DNA of 64,000 bases from Siphonodentalium dalli. Taxonomy: Eukaryota > Mollusca > Scaphopoda > Gadilida > Siphonodentaliidae. Below are positions 12,775 through 26,302 of this stretch, one piece after another. The first letter of the stretch is position 1. Each line of letters opens with the position of its first letter. The translations under genes were made by a program, and so were the position numbers. The notes beneath the pieces were generated by a model. The model was not told where the DNA came from, did not search any database, and saw only the letters and a list, made by a program, of their open reading frames with translations. The stretch lies in NCBI GenBank assembly GCA_032622095.1, contig CP136068.1, forward strand, positions 126,797,989-126,861,988, written 5' to 3'.

Positions 12775-15162
12775 ACTCAAACTATACGAAATGTCCTTCA
12801 AAATTGGTCATTTTTTGCGTGCCATCCCCCCAGGATATCTGTAGGTGGTCAACCGAGGGTCAACTGGTCCGGGTTTTCTGTAAGGCGGGTAGGAATGGTG
12901 ATTATGTGGGCATAAAGCGACAGATTGTGCCACTAAATACTCAAACTATACGAAATTTCCTTCAACATTTGTCATTTTTTGCGTACCATCCCCCCAGGAT
13001 ATCTGTAGGTGGTCAACCGAGGGTCAACTGGTCCGGGTTTTCTGTAAGGCGGGTAGGAATGGGGATTATGTGGGCATAAAGCGACAGCTTGTGCCACTAA
13101 ATACTCAAACTATACGAAATATCCTTCAAAATTGGTCATTTTTTACGTACCATCCCCCAGGATATCTGTAGGTGGTCAACCGATGGTCAACTGGTCCGGG
13201 TTTTCTATAAGGCGGGTAGGAATGGTGATTATGTGGACATAAAGCGACAGCTTGTGCCACTAAATACTCAAACTATACGAAATTTCCTTCAAAATTGGTC
13301 ATTTTTTGCGTACCATCCCCCCAGGATATCTGTAGGTGGTCAACCGAGGGTCAACTGGTCCGGGTTTTCTGTAAGGCGGGTAGGAGTGGTAATTATGTGG
13401 ACATAAAGCGACAGCTTGTGCCACTAAATACTCAAACTATACGAAATTTCCTTCAAAATTGGTCATTTTTTGCGTACCATCCCCCCAGGATATCTGTAGG
13501 TGGTCAACCGAGGGTCAACTGGTCCCGGTTTTCTGTAAGGCGGGTATGAATGGTGATTATGTGGACATAAAGCGACAGCTTGTGCCACTAAATACTCAAA
13601 CTATACGAAATTTACTTCAAAATTGGTAATTTTTTGCGTACCATCCCCCCAGGATATCTGTAGGTGGTCAACCGAGGGTCAACTGGTCAGGGTTTTCTGT
13701 AAGGCGGGTAGGAATGGTGATTATGTGGGCATAAAGCGACAGCTTGTGCCACTAAATACTCAAACTATACGAAATATCCTTCAAAATTGGTCATTTTTTA
13801 CGTACCATCCCCCAGGATATCTGTAGGTGGTCAACCGATGGTCAACTGGTCCGGGTTTTCTATAAGGCGGGTAGGAATGGTGATTATGTGGACATAAAGC
13901 GACAGCTTGTGCCACTAAATACTCAAACTATACGAAATTTCCTTCAAAATTGGTCATTTTTCGCGTACCATCCCCCCAGGATATCTGTAGGTGGTCAACC
14001 GAGGGTCAACTGGTCCGGGTTTTCTGTAAGGCGGGTAGGAATGGTGATTATGTGGACATAAAGCGACAGCTTGTGCCACTAAATACTCAAACTATACGAA
14101 ATTTCCTTCAAAATTTGTCATTTTTCGCGTACCATCCCCCTAGGATATCTGTAGGTGGTCAACCGAGGGTCAACTGGTCCGGGTTTTCTGTAAGGCGGGT
14201 ATGAATGGTGATTATGTGGACATTAAGCGACAGCTTGTGCCACTAAATACTCAAACTATACGAAATTTCCTTCAAAATTGGTCATTTTTTGCGTACCATC
14301 CCCCAGGATATCTGTAGGTGGTCAACCGAGGGTCAACTGGTCCGGGTTTTCTGTAAGGCGGGTAGGAATGTTGATTATGTGGGCATAAAGCGACAGCTTG
14401 GGCCACTAAATACTCAAACTATACGAAATTTCCTTCAAGATTGGTCATTTTTTGAGTACCATCCCCCAGGATATCTGTAGGTGGCCAACCGAGGGTCAAC
14501 TGGTCCGGGTTTTCTGTAAGGCGGGTAGGAATGGTGATTATGTGGGCATAAAGCGACAGCTTGTGCCACTAAATACTCAAACTATACGAAATTTCCTTCA
14601 AAATTGGTCATTTTTTGCGTACCATCCCCCCAGGATATCTGTAGGTGGTCAACCGAGGGTCAACTGGTCCGGGTTTTCTGTAAGGCGGGTAGGAATGGTG
14701 ATTATGTGGGCATAAAGCGACAGCTTGTGCCACTAAATACTCAAACTATACGAAATTTCCTTCAAAATTGATCATTTTTTACGTACCACCCCCCCCCAGG
14801 ATATCTGTAGGTGGTTAACCGAGGGTCAACTGGTCCGGGTTTTCTGTAAGGCGGGTAGGAATGGTGATTATGTGGACATAAAGCGACAGCTTGTGCCACT
14901 AAATACTCAAACTATACGAAATTTCCTTCAAAATTGGTCATTTTTTGCGTACCATCCCCCCAGGATATCTGTAGGTGGTCAACCGAGGGTCAACTGGTCC
15001 GGGTTTTCTGTAAGGCGGGTAGGAATGGTGATTATGTGGGCATAAAGCGACAGCTTGTGCCACTAAATACTCAAACTATACGAAATTTCCTTCAAAATTT
15101 GTCATTTTTTGGGTACCATCCCCCCAGGATATCTGTAGGTGGTCAACCGAGGGTCAACTGGG
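12775..15162. repeat. 164-bp satellite array A2 (about 14.6 monomers)
   Basis: The same monomer as A1. Its right part repeats the last monomers of A1 variant for variant at an offset of 4832-4834 bp, the difference lying in a poly-C run near 9951. It begins at the AATACTCAAACTATACG phase and ends at the same broken monomer as A1. Confidence 0.95.
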
Positions 15163-15753
15163 CCTATTTACTAAGAAGGTGTGTATTAATTGTCATTATA
15201 GGAGTGTATTGTGATGATATGCTATTTGTTTTTCTTTAAAATACCATCGGATGGTAAATACCGCATATCGGTAGAATCGCTATTTGCCATCCGATGGTAA
15301 ATAGCCGCTGCCTAAAAACAGATTTGACCTCGGCACGTGAAAAGTTGACCTCGGATCTGAAAATCAATAGGCCTATGTCACCCCCCGGCCGAAAATACCC
15401 CACACATACCAAGTTTCATCGAAATCGGGTCGGCCGTTTTCGAGTTCATCGATTACACACAAACAAACAAACAAACAGATCTTCCAAAATATAATAGAAG
15501 ATATGCCATTTTATATACCATTTGAAAGAGGAAGCTCCAAAACATTGTATTTTCAACTTATTCGATGTAATAAACTGTGCATGTTGTTTTGTTGAGATAC
15601 ATGACGTCTCTTGTGTGCTCAAGTTTCTGCATAAAGTCTATTATTTTCAATGGAAGGGGAATAACTCTATATACACAATAGAGACCTGAAAATGTGCATA
15701 TAGTGTCCTAAGTGCGACGTCCAAATACAGCGGCCATTAGAGCTTCCTATTTT

Positions 15754-15829
15754 GGGGTAGCTTCGGTGGCCGTGTGGTATTGACGTCGTGCTCGCCTTCA
15801 TGGCCGGGGTTCGAATCCCAAAGCACCCC
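15754..15829 (+). repeat. tRNA-derived SINE-like sequence (copy in S2)
   Basis: Identical to the S1 copy over the A-box-like and B-box regions. It is followed by a long poly-C run. Confidence 0.5.
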
Positions 15830-16778
15830 CCCCCCCCAAAATATGCACTGTCTCAAAATTACACTTGCTTCTTTAGATATAAAGTTATTCTTCTTCCATT
15901 GAAAATAAACTATTGTTTGAATTTTGTTGCATTCTGGGAGCCATAACGGGGGGGGGGGGGGTATTTTCTATTACTCTATGAGCACCTTCTCCGATGTTAC
16001 AAATGGTGATGAATTATAGTATTTTAACCATATTTTATGGCATAGATTGTTATTATAAAATCGTATATCAAGGCACTTTAAAAAAATAGTTTGAATTCTG
16101 TTGCATTCTGGGAGCCATAACGGGGGGATGATTTCGTGATTTCAGCTATGTTTTATTACTCTATGGGCACCTTCTGAGACACAGACGTTCCAAATGGTGA
16201 TGAATTATAGTATTTTAACCATATTTTATGGCATAGATTGTTATTATAAAATCGTATATCAAGGCACTTTAAAAAATTAATCGGTGACTCGAAAATTAAA
16301 TGGGCCTTTAAAGATGTATTATACTGAAATACATATACCAGGCGTTTGTATGGACAAAACAAGGGTATCGTTATAATGATAAAGGGGTCGAGAGAGATTA
16401 TTTATTAGCAAAAGTGCATACATTATACACGAATACAGGAAATGCAAGCACGTTAAAAACTAAAATATATTTATGCAGTGTACATTATTAGGTGTACATG
16501 CATGATATGCCCAACTGAAGGTCAGCGAGATGCAGAAGTGTGCACTTTGCCAGGGGTCGGCAGAGCTTCGTTACTGACTGTCTTCCTACCCACCCCAACA
16601 TATAGTTTTATCAACTCCAGTCACGGCAAATATGAGATGTTTATTGGTGTACATCAAAAGTAAATTAAAGAACATTTTTATATGCACCTCTATAACTGAT
16701 TCGAGGGAGCGTTGTATTTACAGGTCTCCGGGTTTCTTATCACTTTCTTGATGGGAGCTTCCTGGTTTTTTGCGAAAA

Positions 16779-17008
16779 CCCTGTGCCAATGCATTCTCTT
16801 ATATATGCGAGTCGACCATAGGTCGCCTCGCATATATACGAGAATGCATTGGCCTAACAAATTTTATATTATTTTTTATAATTGTTAAAAGATTTAAGAA
16901 ATAATGATAAAAAAAATGATAAACAATTGTTAGGCCAATGTATTCTCTTATATATGCGAGGCGACCTGTGGTTGACTCGCATATATACGAGAATGCATTG
17001 GCACAGGG
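16779..17008. mobile_element. Double-hairpin foldback element FB (copy in S2)
   Basis: A 230-bp copy with the same ends (CCCTGTGCC and GGCACAGGG) and paired internal hairpins as the S1 copy. It was carried along by the segmental duplication. Confidence 0.8.
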
Positions 17009-17606
17009 TCTTTAATGTTGCGCCAGCGCAGCTCCCGTCATGAAAGGATTATACATACAGAAATGCATAATAGTGTCCTCATTGTCACGATAAACCGCAA
17101 GATCGGTGGGGTGAGATCCATTTAGAACACTATGCATGTAGTGTGTTGAAGGAGGTGAAGAGGTTGGATTGACTGTATATGGAACATGCCAATCTGCTGA
17201 ATGGGATTGAATAGAATGACAATCTGCGGAACGAAATTTAAAATTGCATGGGACGGCCGATATATCGAGGAATATGGCACGCAGACGTCTCGTTGTTGAT
17301 GTCTAACGCAAGGCCGAAACATTGATGTCAAACGCAGTTTTCGATGTTTCGTGGCACCTGAGCATGTGTGGGTTAATCGGTCTCTATATGTACAAAAACA
17401 ATTCCTTCTGTCGCCTGAATACATTTATATTGTGTTATAGATGCTAAACTTCATTTTAATACAAAGTTTGCTTGTGGGTATAGCTTTATCACGGTAAAAT
17501 TACAATTCTACAGCTGTTTCGCAGCCTTGATTTCGACAATTTTATGGTATGTCAGTCGTCGACCGAATAATGAAATTTCTGGTGTCCGGTCAGTGGCGGG
17601 GTTAAT

Positions 17607-19665
17607 ACTCAAACTATACGAAATGTCCTTCAAAATTGGTCATTTTTTGCGTGCCATCCCCCCAGGATATCTGTAGGTGGTCAACCGAGGGTCAACTGGT
17701 CCGGGTTTTCTGTAAGGCGGGTAGGAATGGTGATTATGTGGGCATAAAGCGACAGATTGTGCCACTAAATACTCAAACTATACGAAATTTCCTTCAACAT
17801 TTGTCATTTTTTGCGTACCATCCCCCCAGGATATCTGTAGGTGGTCAACCGAGGGTCAACTGGTCCGGGTTTTCTGTAAGGCGGGTAGGAATGGGGATTA
17901 TGTGGGCATAAAGCGACAGCTTGTGCCACTAAATACTCAAACTATACGAAATATCCTTCAAAATTGGTCATTTTTTACGTACCATCCCCCAGGATATCTG
18001 TAGGTGGTCAACCGATGGTCAACTGGTCCGGGTTTTCTATAAGGCGGGTAGGAATGGTGATTATGTGGACATAAAGCGACAGCTTGTGCCACTAAATACT
18101 CAAACTATACGAAATTTCCTTCAAAATTGGTCATTTTTTGCGTACCATCCCCCCAGGATATCTGTAGGTGGTCAACCGAGGGTCAACTGGTCCGGGTTTT
18201 CTGTAAGGCGGGTAGGAGTGGTAATTATGTGGACATAAAGCGACAGCTTGTGCCACTAAATACTCAAACTATACGAAATTTCCTTCAAAATTGGTCATTT
18301 TTTGCGTACCATCCCCCCAGGATATCTGTAGGTGGTCAACCGAGGGTCAACTGGTCCCGGTTTTCTGTAAGGCGGGTATGAATGGTGATTATGTGGACAT
18401 AAAGCGACAGCTTGTGCCACTAAATACTCAAACTATACGAAATTTACTTCAAAATTGGTAATTTTTTGCGTACCATCCCCCCAGGATATCTGTAGGTGGT
18501 CAACCGAGGGTCAACTGGTCCGGGTTTTCTGTAAGGCGAGTAGGAATGGTGATTATGTGGACATAAAGCGACAGATTGTGCCACTAAATACTCAAACTAT
18601 ACGAAATGTCCTTCAAAATTGGTCATTTTTTGCGTACCATCCCCCCAGGATATCTGTAGGTGGTCAACCGAGGGTCAACTGGTCCGGGTTTTCTGTAAGG
18701 CGGGAAGGAATGGTGATTATGTGGGCATAAAGCGACAGATTGTGCCACTAAATACTCAAACTATACGAAATTTCCTTCAACATTTGTCATTTTTTGCGTA
18801 CCATCCCCCCAGGATATCTGTAGGTGGTCAACCGAGGGTCAACTGGTCCGGGTTTTCTGTAAGGCGGGTAGGAATGGTGATTATGTGGGCATAAAGCGAC
18901 AGCTTGTGCCACTAAATACTCAAACTATACGAAATATCCTTCAAAATTGGTCATTTTTTACGTACCATCCCCCAGGATATCTGTAGGTGGTCAACCGATG
19001 GTCAACTGGTCCGGGTTTTCTATAAGGCGGGTAGGAATGGTGATTATGTGGACATAAAGCGACAGCTTGTGCCACTAAATACTCAAACTATACGAAATTT
19101 CCTTCAAAATTGGTCATTTTTCGCGTACCATCCCCCCAGGATATCTGTAGGTGGTCAACCGAGGGTCAACTGGTCCGGGTTTTCTGTAAGGCGGGTAGGA
19201 ATGGTGATTATGTAGACATAAAGCGACAGCTTGTGCCACTAAATACTCAAACTATACGAAATTTCCTTCAAAATTTGTCATTTTTTGCGTACCACCCCCT
19301 AGGATATCTGTAGGTGGTTAACCGAGGGTCAACTGGTCCGGGTTTTCTGTAAGGCGGGTAGGAATGGTGATTATGTGGACATAAAGCGACAGCTTGTGCC
19401 ACTAAATACTCAAACTATACGAAATTTCCTTCAAAATTGGTCATTTTTTGCGTACCATCCCCCCAGGATATCTGTAGGTGGTCAACCGAGGGTCAACTGG
19501 TCCGGGTTTTCTGTAAGGCGGGTAGGAATGGTGATTATGTGGGCATAAAGCGACAGCTTGTGCCACTAAATACTCAAACTATACGAAATTTCCTTCAAAA
19601 TTGGTCATTTTTTGGGTACCATCCCCCCAGGATATCTGTAGGTGGTCAACCGAGGGTCAACTGGG
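17607..19665. repeat. 164-bp satellite array A3 (about 12.6 monomers)
   Basis: The same satellite. Monomers 18455-18894 carry private variants seen in A1 at 8461-8900 (GCGAGTAGG, CAGATTGTGCC, GGGAAGGAATG), while other A1 monomers are missing. This indicates duplication followed by internal loss of monomers. Confidence 0.95.
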
Positions 19666-20258
19666 CCTATTTACTAAGAAGGTGTGTATTAATTGTCATT
19701 ATAGGAGTGTATTGTGATGATATGCTATTTGTTTTTCTTTAAAATACCATCGGATGGTAAATACCGCATATCGGTAGAATCGCTATTTGCCATCCGATGG
19801 TAAATAGCCGCTGCCTAAAAACAGATTTGACCTCGGCACGTGAAAAGTTGACCTCGGATCTGAAAATCAATAGGCCTATGTCACCCCCCGGCCGAAAATA
19901 CCCCACACATACCAAGTTTCATCGAAATCGGGTCGGCCGTTTTCGAGTTCATCGATTACACACAAACAAACAAACAAACAGATCTTCCAAAATATATAAT
20001 AGAAGATATGCCATTTTATATACCATTTGAAAGAGGAAGCTCCAAAACATTGTATTTTCAACTTATTCGATGTAATAAACTGTGCATGTTGTTTTGTTGA
20101 GATACATGACGTCTCTTGTGTGCTCAAGTTTCTGCATAAAGTCTATTATTTCCAATGGAAGGGGAATAACTCTATATACACAATAGAGACCTGAAAATGT
20201 GCATATAGTGTCCTAAGTGCGACGTCCAAATACAGCGGCCATTAGAGCTTCCTATTTT

Positions 20259-20334
20259 GGGGTAGCTTCGGTGGCCGTGTGGTATTGACGTCGCGCCCGC
20301 CTTCATGGCCGGGGTTCGAATCCCAAAGCACCCC
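20259..20334 (+). repeat. tRNA-derived SINE-like sequence (copy in S3)
   Basis: The S3/S4 version has GCGCCCGCC where S1/S2 have GTGCTCGCC. The B-box GGTTCGAATCCC is intact. Confidence 0.5.
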
Positions 20335-21297
20335 CCCCCCCAAAATATGCACTGTCTCAAAATTACACTTGCTTCTTTAGATATAAAGTTATTCTTCTTC
20401 CATTGAAAATAAACTATTGTTTGAATTTTGTTGCATTCTGGGAGCCATAACGGGGGGGGGGGGTATTTTATTATTTCAGGTATTTTCTATTACTCTATGA
20501 GCACCTTCTCCGACGTTACAAATGGTGATGAATTATAGTATTTTAACCATATTTTATGGCATAGATTGTTATTATAAAATCGTATATCAAGGCACTTTAA
20601 AAAAATAGTTTGAATTCTGTTGCATTCTGGGAGCCATAACGGGGGGATGATTTCATGATTTCAGCTATGTTTTATTACTCTATGGGCACCTTCTGAGACA
20701 CAGACGTTCCAAATGGTGATGAATTATAGTATTTTAACCATATTTTATGGCATAGATTGTTATTATAAAATCGTATATCAAGGCACTTTAAAAAACTAAT
20801 CGGTGACTCGAAAATTAAATGGGCCTTTAAAGATGTATTATACTGAAATACATATACCAGGCGTTTGTATGGACAAAACAAGGGTATCGTTATAATGATA
20901 AAGGGGTCGAGAGAGATTATTTATTAGCAAAAGTGCATACATTATACACGAATACAGGAAATGCAAGCACGTTAAAAACTAAAATATATTTATGCAGTGT
21001 ACACTATTAGGTGTGCATGCATGATATGCCCAATTGAAGGTCAGCGAGATGCAGAAGTGTGCACTTTGCCAGGGGTCGGCAGAGCTTCGTTACTGACTGT
21101 CTTCCTACCCACCCCAACATATAGTTTTATCAACTCCAGTCACGGCAAATATGAGATGTTTATTGGTGTACATCAAAAGTAAATTAAAGAACATTTTTAT
21201 ATGCACCTCTATAACTGATTCGAGGGAGCGTTGTATTTACAGGTCTCCGGGTTTCTTATCACTTTCTTGATGGGAGCTTCCTGGTTTTTTGCGAAAA

Positions 21298-21527
21298 CCC
21301 TGTGCCAATGCATTCTCTTATATATGCGAGTCGACCATAGGTCGCCTCGCATATATACGAGAATGCATTGGCCTAACAAATTTTATATTATTTTTTATAA
21401 TTGTTAAAAGATTTAAGAAATAATGATAAAAAAAATGATAAACAATTGTTAGGCCAATGTATTCTCTTATATATGCGAGGCGACCTGTGGTTGACTCGCA
21501 TATATACGAGAATGCATTGGCACAGGG
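21298..21527. mobile_element. Double-hairpin foldback element FB (copy in S3)
   Basis: A 230-bp copy with intact terminal and internal inverted repeats. Confidence 0.8.
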
Positions 21528-22125
21528 TCTTTAATGTTGCGCCAGCGCAGCTCCCGTCATGAAAGGATTATACATACAGAAATGCATAATAGTGTCCTCA
21601 TTGTCACGATAAACCGCAAGATCGGTGGGGTGAGATCCATTTAGAACACTATGCATGTAGTGTGTTGAAGGAGGTGAAGAGGTTGGATTGACTGTATATG
21701 GAACATGCCAATCTGCTGAATGGGATTGAATAGAATGACAATCTGCGGAACGAAATTTGAAATTGCATGGGACGGCCGATATATCGAGGAATATGGCACG
21801 CAGACGTCTCGTTGTTGATGTCTAACGCAAGGCCGAAACATTGATGTCAAACGCAGTTTTCGATGTTTCGTGGCACCTGAGCATGTGTGGGTTAATCGGT
21901 CTCTATATGTACAAAAACAATTCCTTCTGTCGCCTGAATACATTTATATTGTGTTATAGATGCTAAACTTCATTTTAATACAAAGTTTGCTTGTGGGTAT
22001 AGCTTTATCACGGTAAAATTACAATTCTACAGCTGTTTCGCAGCCTTGATTTCGACAATTTTATGGTATGTCAGTCGTCGACCGAATAATGAAATTTCTG
22101 GTGTCCGGTCAGTGGCGGGGTTAAT

Positions 22126-23693
22126 ACTCAAACTATACGAAATTTCCTTCAAAATTGGTCATTTTTTGCGTACCATCCCCCCAGGATATCTGTAGGTGGT
22201 CAACCGAGGGTCAACTGGTCCGGGTTTTCTGTAAGGCGGGTAGGAGTGGTAATTATGTGGACATAAAGCGACAGCTTGTGCCACTAAATACTCAAACTAT
22301 ACGAAATTTCCTTCAAAATTGGTCATTTTTTGCGTACCATCCCCCCAGGATATCTGTAGGTGGTCAACCGAGGGTCAACTGGTCCCGGTTTTCTGTAAGG
22401 CGGGTATGAATGGTGATTATGTGGACATAAAGCGACAGCTTGTGCCACTAAATACTCAAACTATACGAAATTTACTTCAAAATTGGTAATTTTTTGCGTA
22501 CCATCCCCCCAGGATATCTGTAGGTGGTCAACCGAGGGTCAACTGGTCCGGGTTTTCTGTAAGGCGAGTAGGAATGGTGATTATGTGGACATAAAGCGAC
22601 AGATTGTGCCACTAAATACTCAAACTATACGAAATGTCCTTCAAAATTGGTCATTTTTTGCGTACCATCCCCCCAGGATATCTGTAGGTGGTCAACCGAG
22701 GGTCAACTGGTCCGGGTTTTCTGTAAGGCGGGAAGGAATGGTGATTATGTGGGCATAAAGCGACAGATTGTGCCACTAAATACTCAAACTATACGAAATT
22801 TCCTTCAACATTTGTCATTTTTTGCGTACCATCCCCCCAGGATATCTGTAGGTGGTCAACCGAGGGTCAACTGGTCCGGGTTTTCTGTAAGGCGGGTAGG
22901 AATGGTGATTATGTGGGCATAAAGCGACAGCTTGTGCCACTAAATACTCAAACTATACGAAATATCCTTCAAAATTGGTCATTTTTTACGTACCATCCCC
23001 CAGGATATCTGTAGGTGGTCAACCGATGGTCAACTGGTCCGGGTTTTCTATAAGGCGGGTAGGAATGGTGATTATGTGGACATAAAGCGACAGCTTGTGC
23101 CACTAAATACTCAAACTATACGAAATTTCCTTCAAAATTGGTCATTTTTCGCGTACCATCCCCCCAGGATATCTGTAGGTGGTCAACCGAGGGTCAACTG
23201 GTCCGGGTTTTCTGTAAGGCGGGTAGGAATGGTGATTATGTGGACATAAAGCGACAGCTTGTGCCACTAAATACTCAAACTATACGAAATTTCCTTCAAA
23301 ATTTGTCATTTTTTGCGTACCACCCCCTAGGATATCTGTAGGTGGTTAACCGAGGGTCAACTGGTCCGGGTTTTCTGTAAGGCGGGTAGGAATGGTGATT
23401 ATGTGGACATAAAGCGACAGCTTGTGCCACTAAATACTCAAACTATACGAAATTTCCTTCAAAATTGGTCATTTTTTGCGTACCATCCCCCCAGGATATC
23501 TGTAGGTGGTCAACCGAGGGTCAACTGGTCCGGGTTTTCTGTAAGGCGGGTAGGAATGGTGATTATGTGGGCATAAAGCGACAGCTTGTGCCACTAAATA
23601 CTCAAACTATACGAAATTTCCTTCAAAATTGGTCATTTTTTGGGTACCATCCCCCCAGGATATCTGTAGGTGGTCAACCGAGGGTCAACTGGG
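22126..23693. repeat. 164-bp satellite array A4 (about 9.6 monomers)
   Basis: The shortest array. Its monomers match the right part of A3 almost exactly (one visible difference is TGTGGACAT here against TGTAGACAT near 19212). The first monomers of A3 are missing. Confidence 0.95.
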
Positions 23694-24286
23694 CCTATTT
23701 ACTAAGAAGGTGTGTATTAATTGTCATTATAGGAGTGTATTGTGATGATATGCTATTTGTTTTTCTTTAAAATACCATCGGATGGTAAATACCGCATATC
23801 GGTAGAATCGCTATTTGCCATCCGATGGTAAATAGCCGCTGCCTAAAAACAGATTTGACCTCGGCACGTGAAAAGTTGACCTCGGATCTGAAAATCAATA
23901 GGCCTATGTCACCCCCCGGCCGAAAATACCCCACACATACCAAGTTTCATCGAAATCGGGTCGGCCGTTTTCGAGTTCATCGATTACACACAAACAAACA
24001 AACAAACAGATCTTCCAAAATATATAATAGAAGATATGCCATTTTATATACCATTTGAAAGAGGAAGCTCCAAAACATTGTATTTTCAACTTATTCGATG
24101 TAATAAACTGTGCATGTTGTTTTGTTGAGATACATGACGTCTCTTGTGTGCTCAAGTTTCTGCATAAAGTCTATTATTTCCAATGGAAGGGGAATAACTC
24201 TATATACACAATAGAGACCTGAAAATGTGCATATAGTGTCCTAAGTGCGACGTCCAAATACAGCGGCCATTAGAGCTTCCTATTTT

Positions 24287-24362
24287 GGGGTAGCTTCGGT
24301 GGCCGTGTGGTATTGACGTCGCGCCCGCCTTCATGGCCGGGGTTCGAATCCCAAAGCACCCC
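24287..24362 (+). repeat. tRNA-derived SINE-like sequence (copy in S4)
   Basis: Same as the S3 copy, with a longer poly-C run after it. Confidence 0.5.
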
Positions 24363-25326
24363 CCCCCCCCCAAATATGCACTGTCTCAAAATTACACTTG
24401 CTTCTTTAGATATAAAGTTATTCTTCTTCCATTGAAAATAAACTATTGTTTGAATTTTGTTGCATTCTGGGAGCCATAACGGGGGGGGGGGGTATTTTAT
24501 TATTTCAGGTATTTTCTATTACTCTATGAGCACCTTCTCCGACGTTACAAATGGTGATGAATTATAGTATTTTAACCATATTTTATGGCATAGATTGTTA
24601 TTATAAAATCGTATATCAAGGCACTTTAAAAAAATAGTTTGAATTCTGTTGCATTCTGGGAGCCATAACGGGGGGATGATTTCATGATTTCAGCTATGTT
24701 TTATTACTCTATGGGCACCTTCTGAGACACAGACGTTCCAAATGGTGATGAATTATAGTATTTTAACCATATTTTATGGCATAGATTGTTATTATAAAAT
24801 CGTATATCAAGGCACTTTAAAAAACTAATCGGTGACTCGAAAATTAAATGGGCCTTTAAAGATGTATTATACTGAAATACATATACCAGGCGTTTGTATG
24901 GACAAAACAAGGGTATCGTTATAATGATAAAGGGGTCGAGAGAGATTATTTATTAGCAAAAGTGCATACATTATACACGAATACAGGAAATGCAAGCACG
25001 TTAAAAACTAAAATATATTTATGCAGTGTACACTATTAGGTGTGCATGCATGATATGCCCAATTGAAGGTCAGCGAGATGCAGAAGTGTGCACTTTGCCA
25101 GGGGTCGGCAGAGCTTCGTTACTGACTGTCTTCCTACCCACCCCAACATATAGTTTTATCAACTCCAGTCACGGCAAATATGAGATGTTTATTGGTGTAC
25201 ATCAAAAGTAAATTAAAGAACATTTTTATATGCACCTCTATAACTGATTCGAGGGAGCGTTGTATTTACAGGTCTCCGGGTTTCTTAGCACTTTCTTGAT
25301 GGGAGCTTCCTGGTTTTTTGCGAAAA

Positions 25327-25556
25327 CCCTGTGCCAATGCATTCTCTTATATATGCGAGTCGACCATAGGTCGCCTCGCATATATACGAGAATGCATTGG
25401 CCTAACAAATTTTATATTATTTTTTATAATTGTTAAAAGATTTAAGAAATAATGATAAAAAAAATGATAAACAATTGTTAGGCCAATGTATTCTCTTATA
25501 TATGCGAGGCGACCTGTGGTTGACTCGCATATATACGAGAATGCATTGGCACAGGG
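25327..25556. mobile_element. Double-hairpin foldback element FB (copy in S4)
   Basis: A 230-bp copy with the same ends and hairpins as the copies in S1-S3. Confidence 0.8.
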
Positions 25557-25746
25557 TCTTTAATGTTGCGCCAGCGCAGCTCCCGTCATGAAAGGATTAT
25601 ACATACAGAAATGCATAATAGTGTCCTCATTGTCACGATAAACCGCAAGATCGGTGGGGTGAGATCCATTTAGAACACTATGCATGTAGTGTGTTGAAGG
25701 AGGTGAAGAGGTTGGATTGACTGTATATGGAACATGCCAATCTGCT

Positions 25747-26302
25747 GAATGGGATTGAATAGAATGACAATCTGCGGAACGAAATTTGAAATTGCATGGG
25801 ACGGCCGATATATCGAGGAATATGGCACGCAGACGTCTCGTTGTTGATGTCTAACGCAAGGCCGAAACATTGATGTCAAACGCAGTTTTCGATGTTTCGT
25901 GGCACCTGAGCATGTGTGGGTTAATCGGTCTCTATATGTACAAAAACAATTCCTTCTGTCGCCTGAATACATTTATATTGTGTTATAGATGCTAAACTTC
26001 ATTTTAATACAAAGTTTGCTTGTGGGTATAGCTTTATCACGGTAAAATTACAATTCTACAGCTGTTTCGCAGCCTTGATTTCGACAATTTTATGGTATGT
26101 CAGTCGTCGACCGAATAATGAAATTTCTGGTGTCCGGTCAGTGGCGGGGTTAATATATTTGGCTGGGGCGAATATCAGATTTTCGATAGACACCAAAAAC
26201 GAGCTCTCTACATGCCATATTCCTCGATATATCGGCCATCCCAGGCAATTTCAAATTCAGTTCCGCAGATTATCATTCGTTTCAGCATTCCATCCAATTC
26301 CG
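25747..26302. repeat. Inverted repeat spanning the S4/unique-flank boundary
   Basis: The left arm (25747-25830, with CGATATATCGAGGAATATGG and TCTGCGGAAC) and right arm (26211-26302, with CCATATTCCTCGATATATCG and GTTCCGCAGA) are diverged reverse complements. S1-S3 keep only the left arm, because their right breakpoint (position 26154 in S4) falls in the loop between the arms. Confidence 0.75.

Larger units (their letters stand above)
15163..17606. repeat. Segment S2, second copy of the inter-satellite unit
   Basis: Almost identical to S1 and the same length (2444 bp). Differences seen are homopolymer lengths and a G-to-A change near 17240. It has the same hairpin, retroposon-like tail, tRNA-like sequence and FB foldback. 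Confidence 0.95.
19666..22125. repeat. Segment S3, third copy of the inter-satellite unit
   Basis: 2460 bp. It shares with S4, but not with S1 or S2, a 16-bp insertion after the G-run near 20463 (TTTATTATTTCAGGTA), GCGCCCGCC in the tRNA-like part, AATATATAATAG after the (CAAA)n run, and TGTGCATGCATG near 21013. S3 and S4 are therefore sister copies. Confidence 0.95.
23694..26154. repeat. Segment S4, last copy, continuous with the single-copy flank
   Basis: 2461 bp, nearly identical to S3 (TAGCACTTTC near 25287 replaces TATCACTTTC; poly-C length differs). Unlike S1-S3 it does not return to satellite after GGCGGGGTTAAT but continues into unique DNA (ATATTTGGCTGGGG). It is therefore the copy in the original flanking context. 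Confidence 0.95.

Noticed and set aside
1-23693. CRISPR array
   Set aside because: Periodic repeats are present, but whole monomers are repeated without unique spacers and there are no cas genes; the surroundings are eukaryotic.
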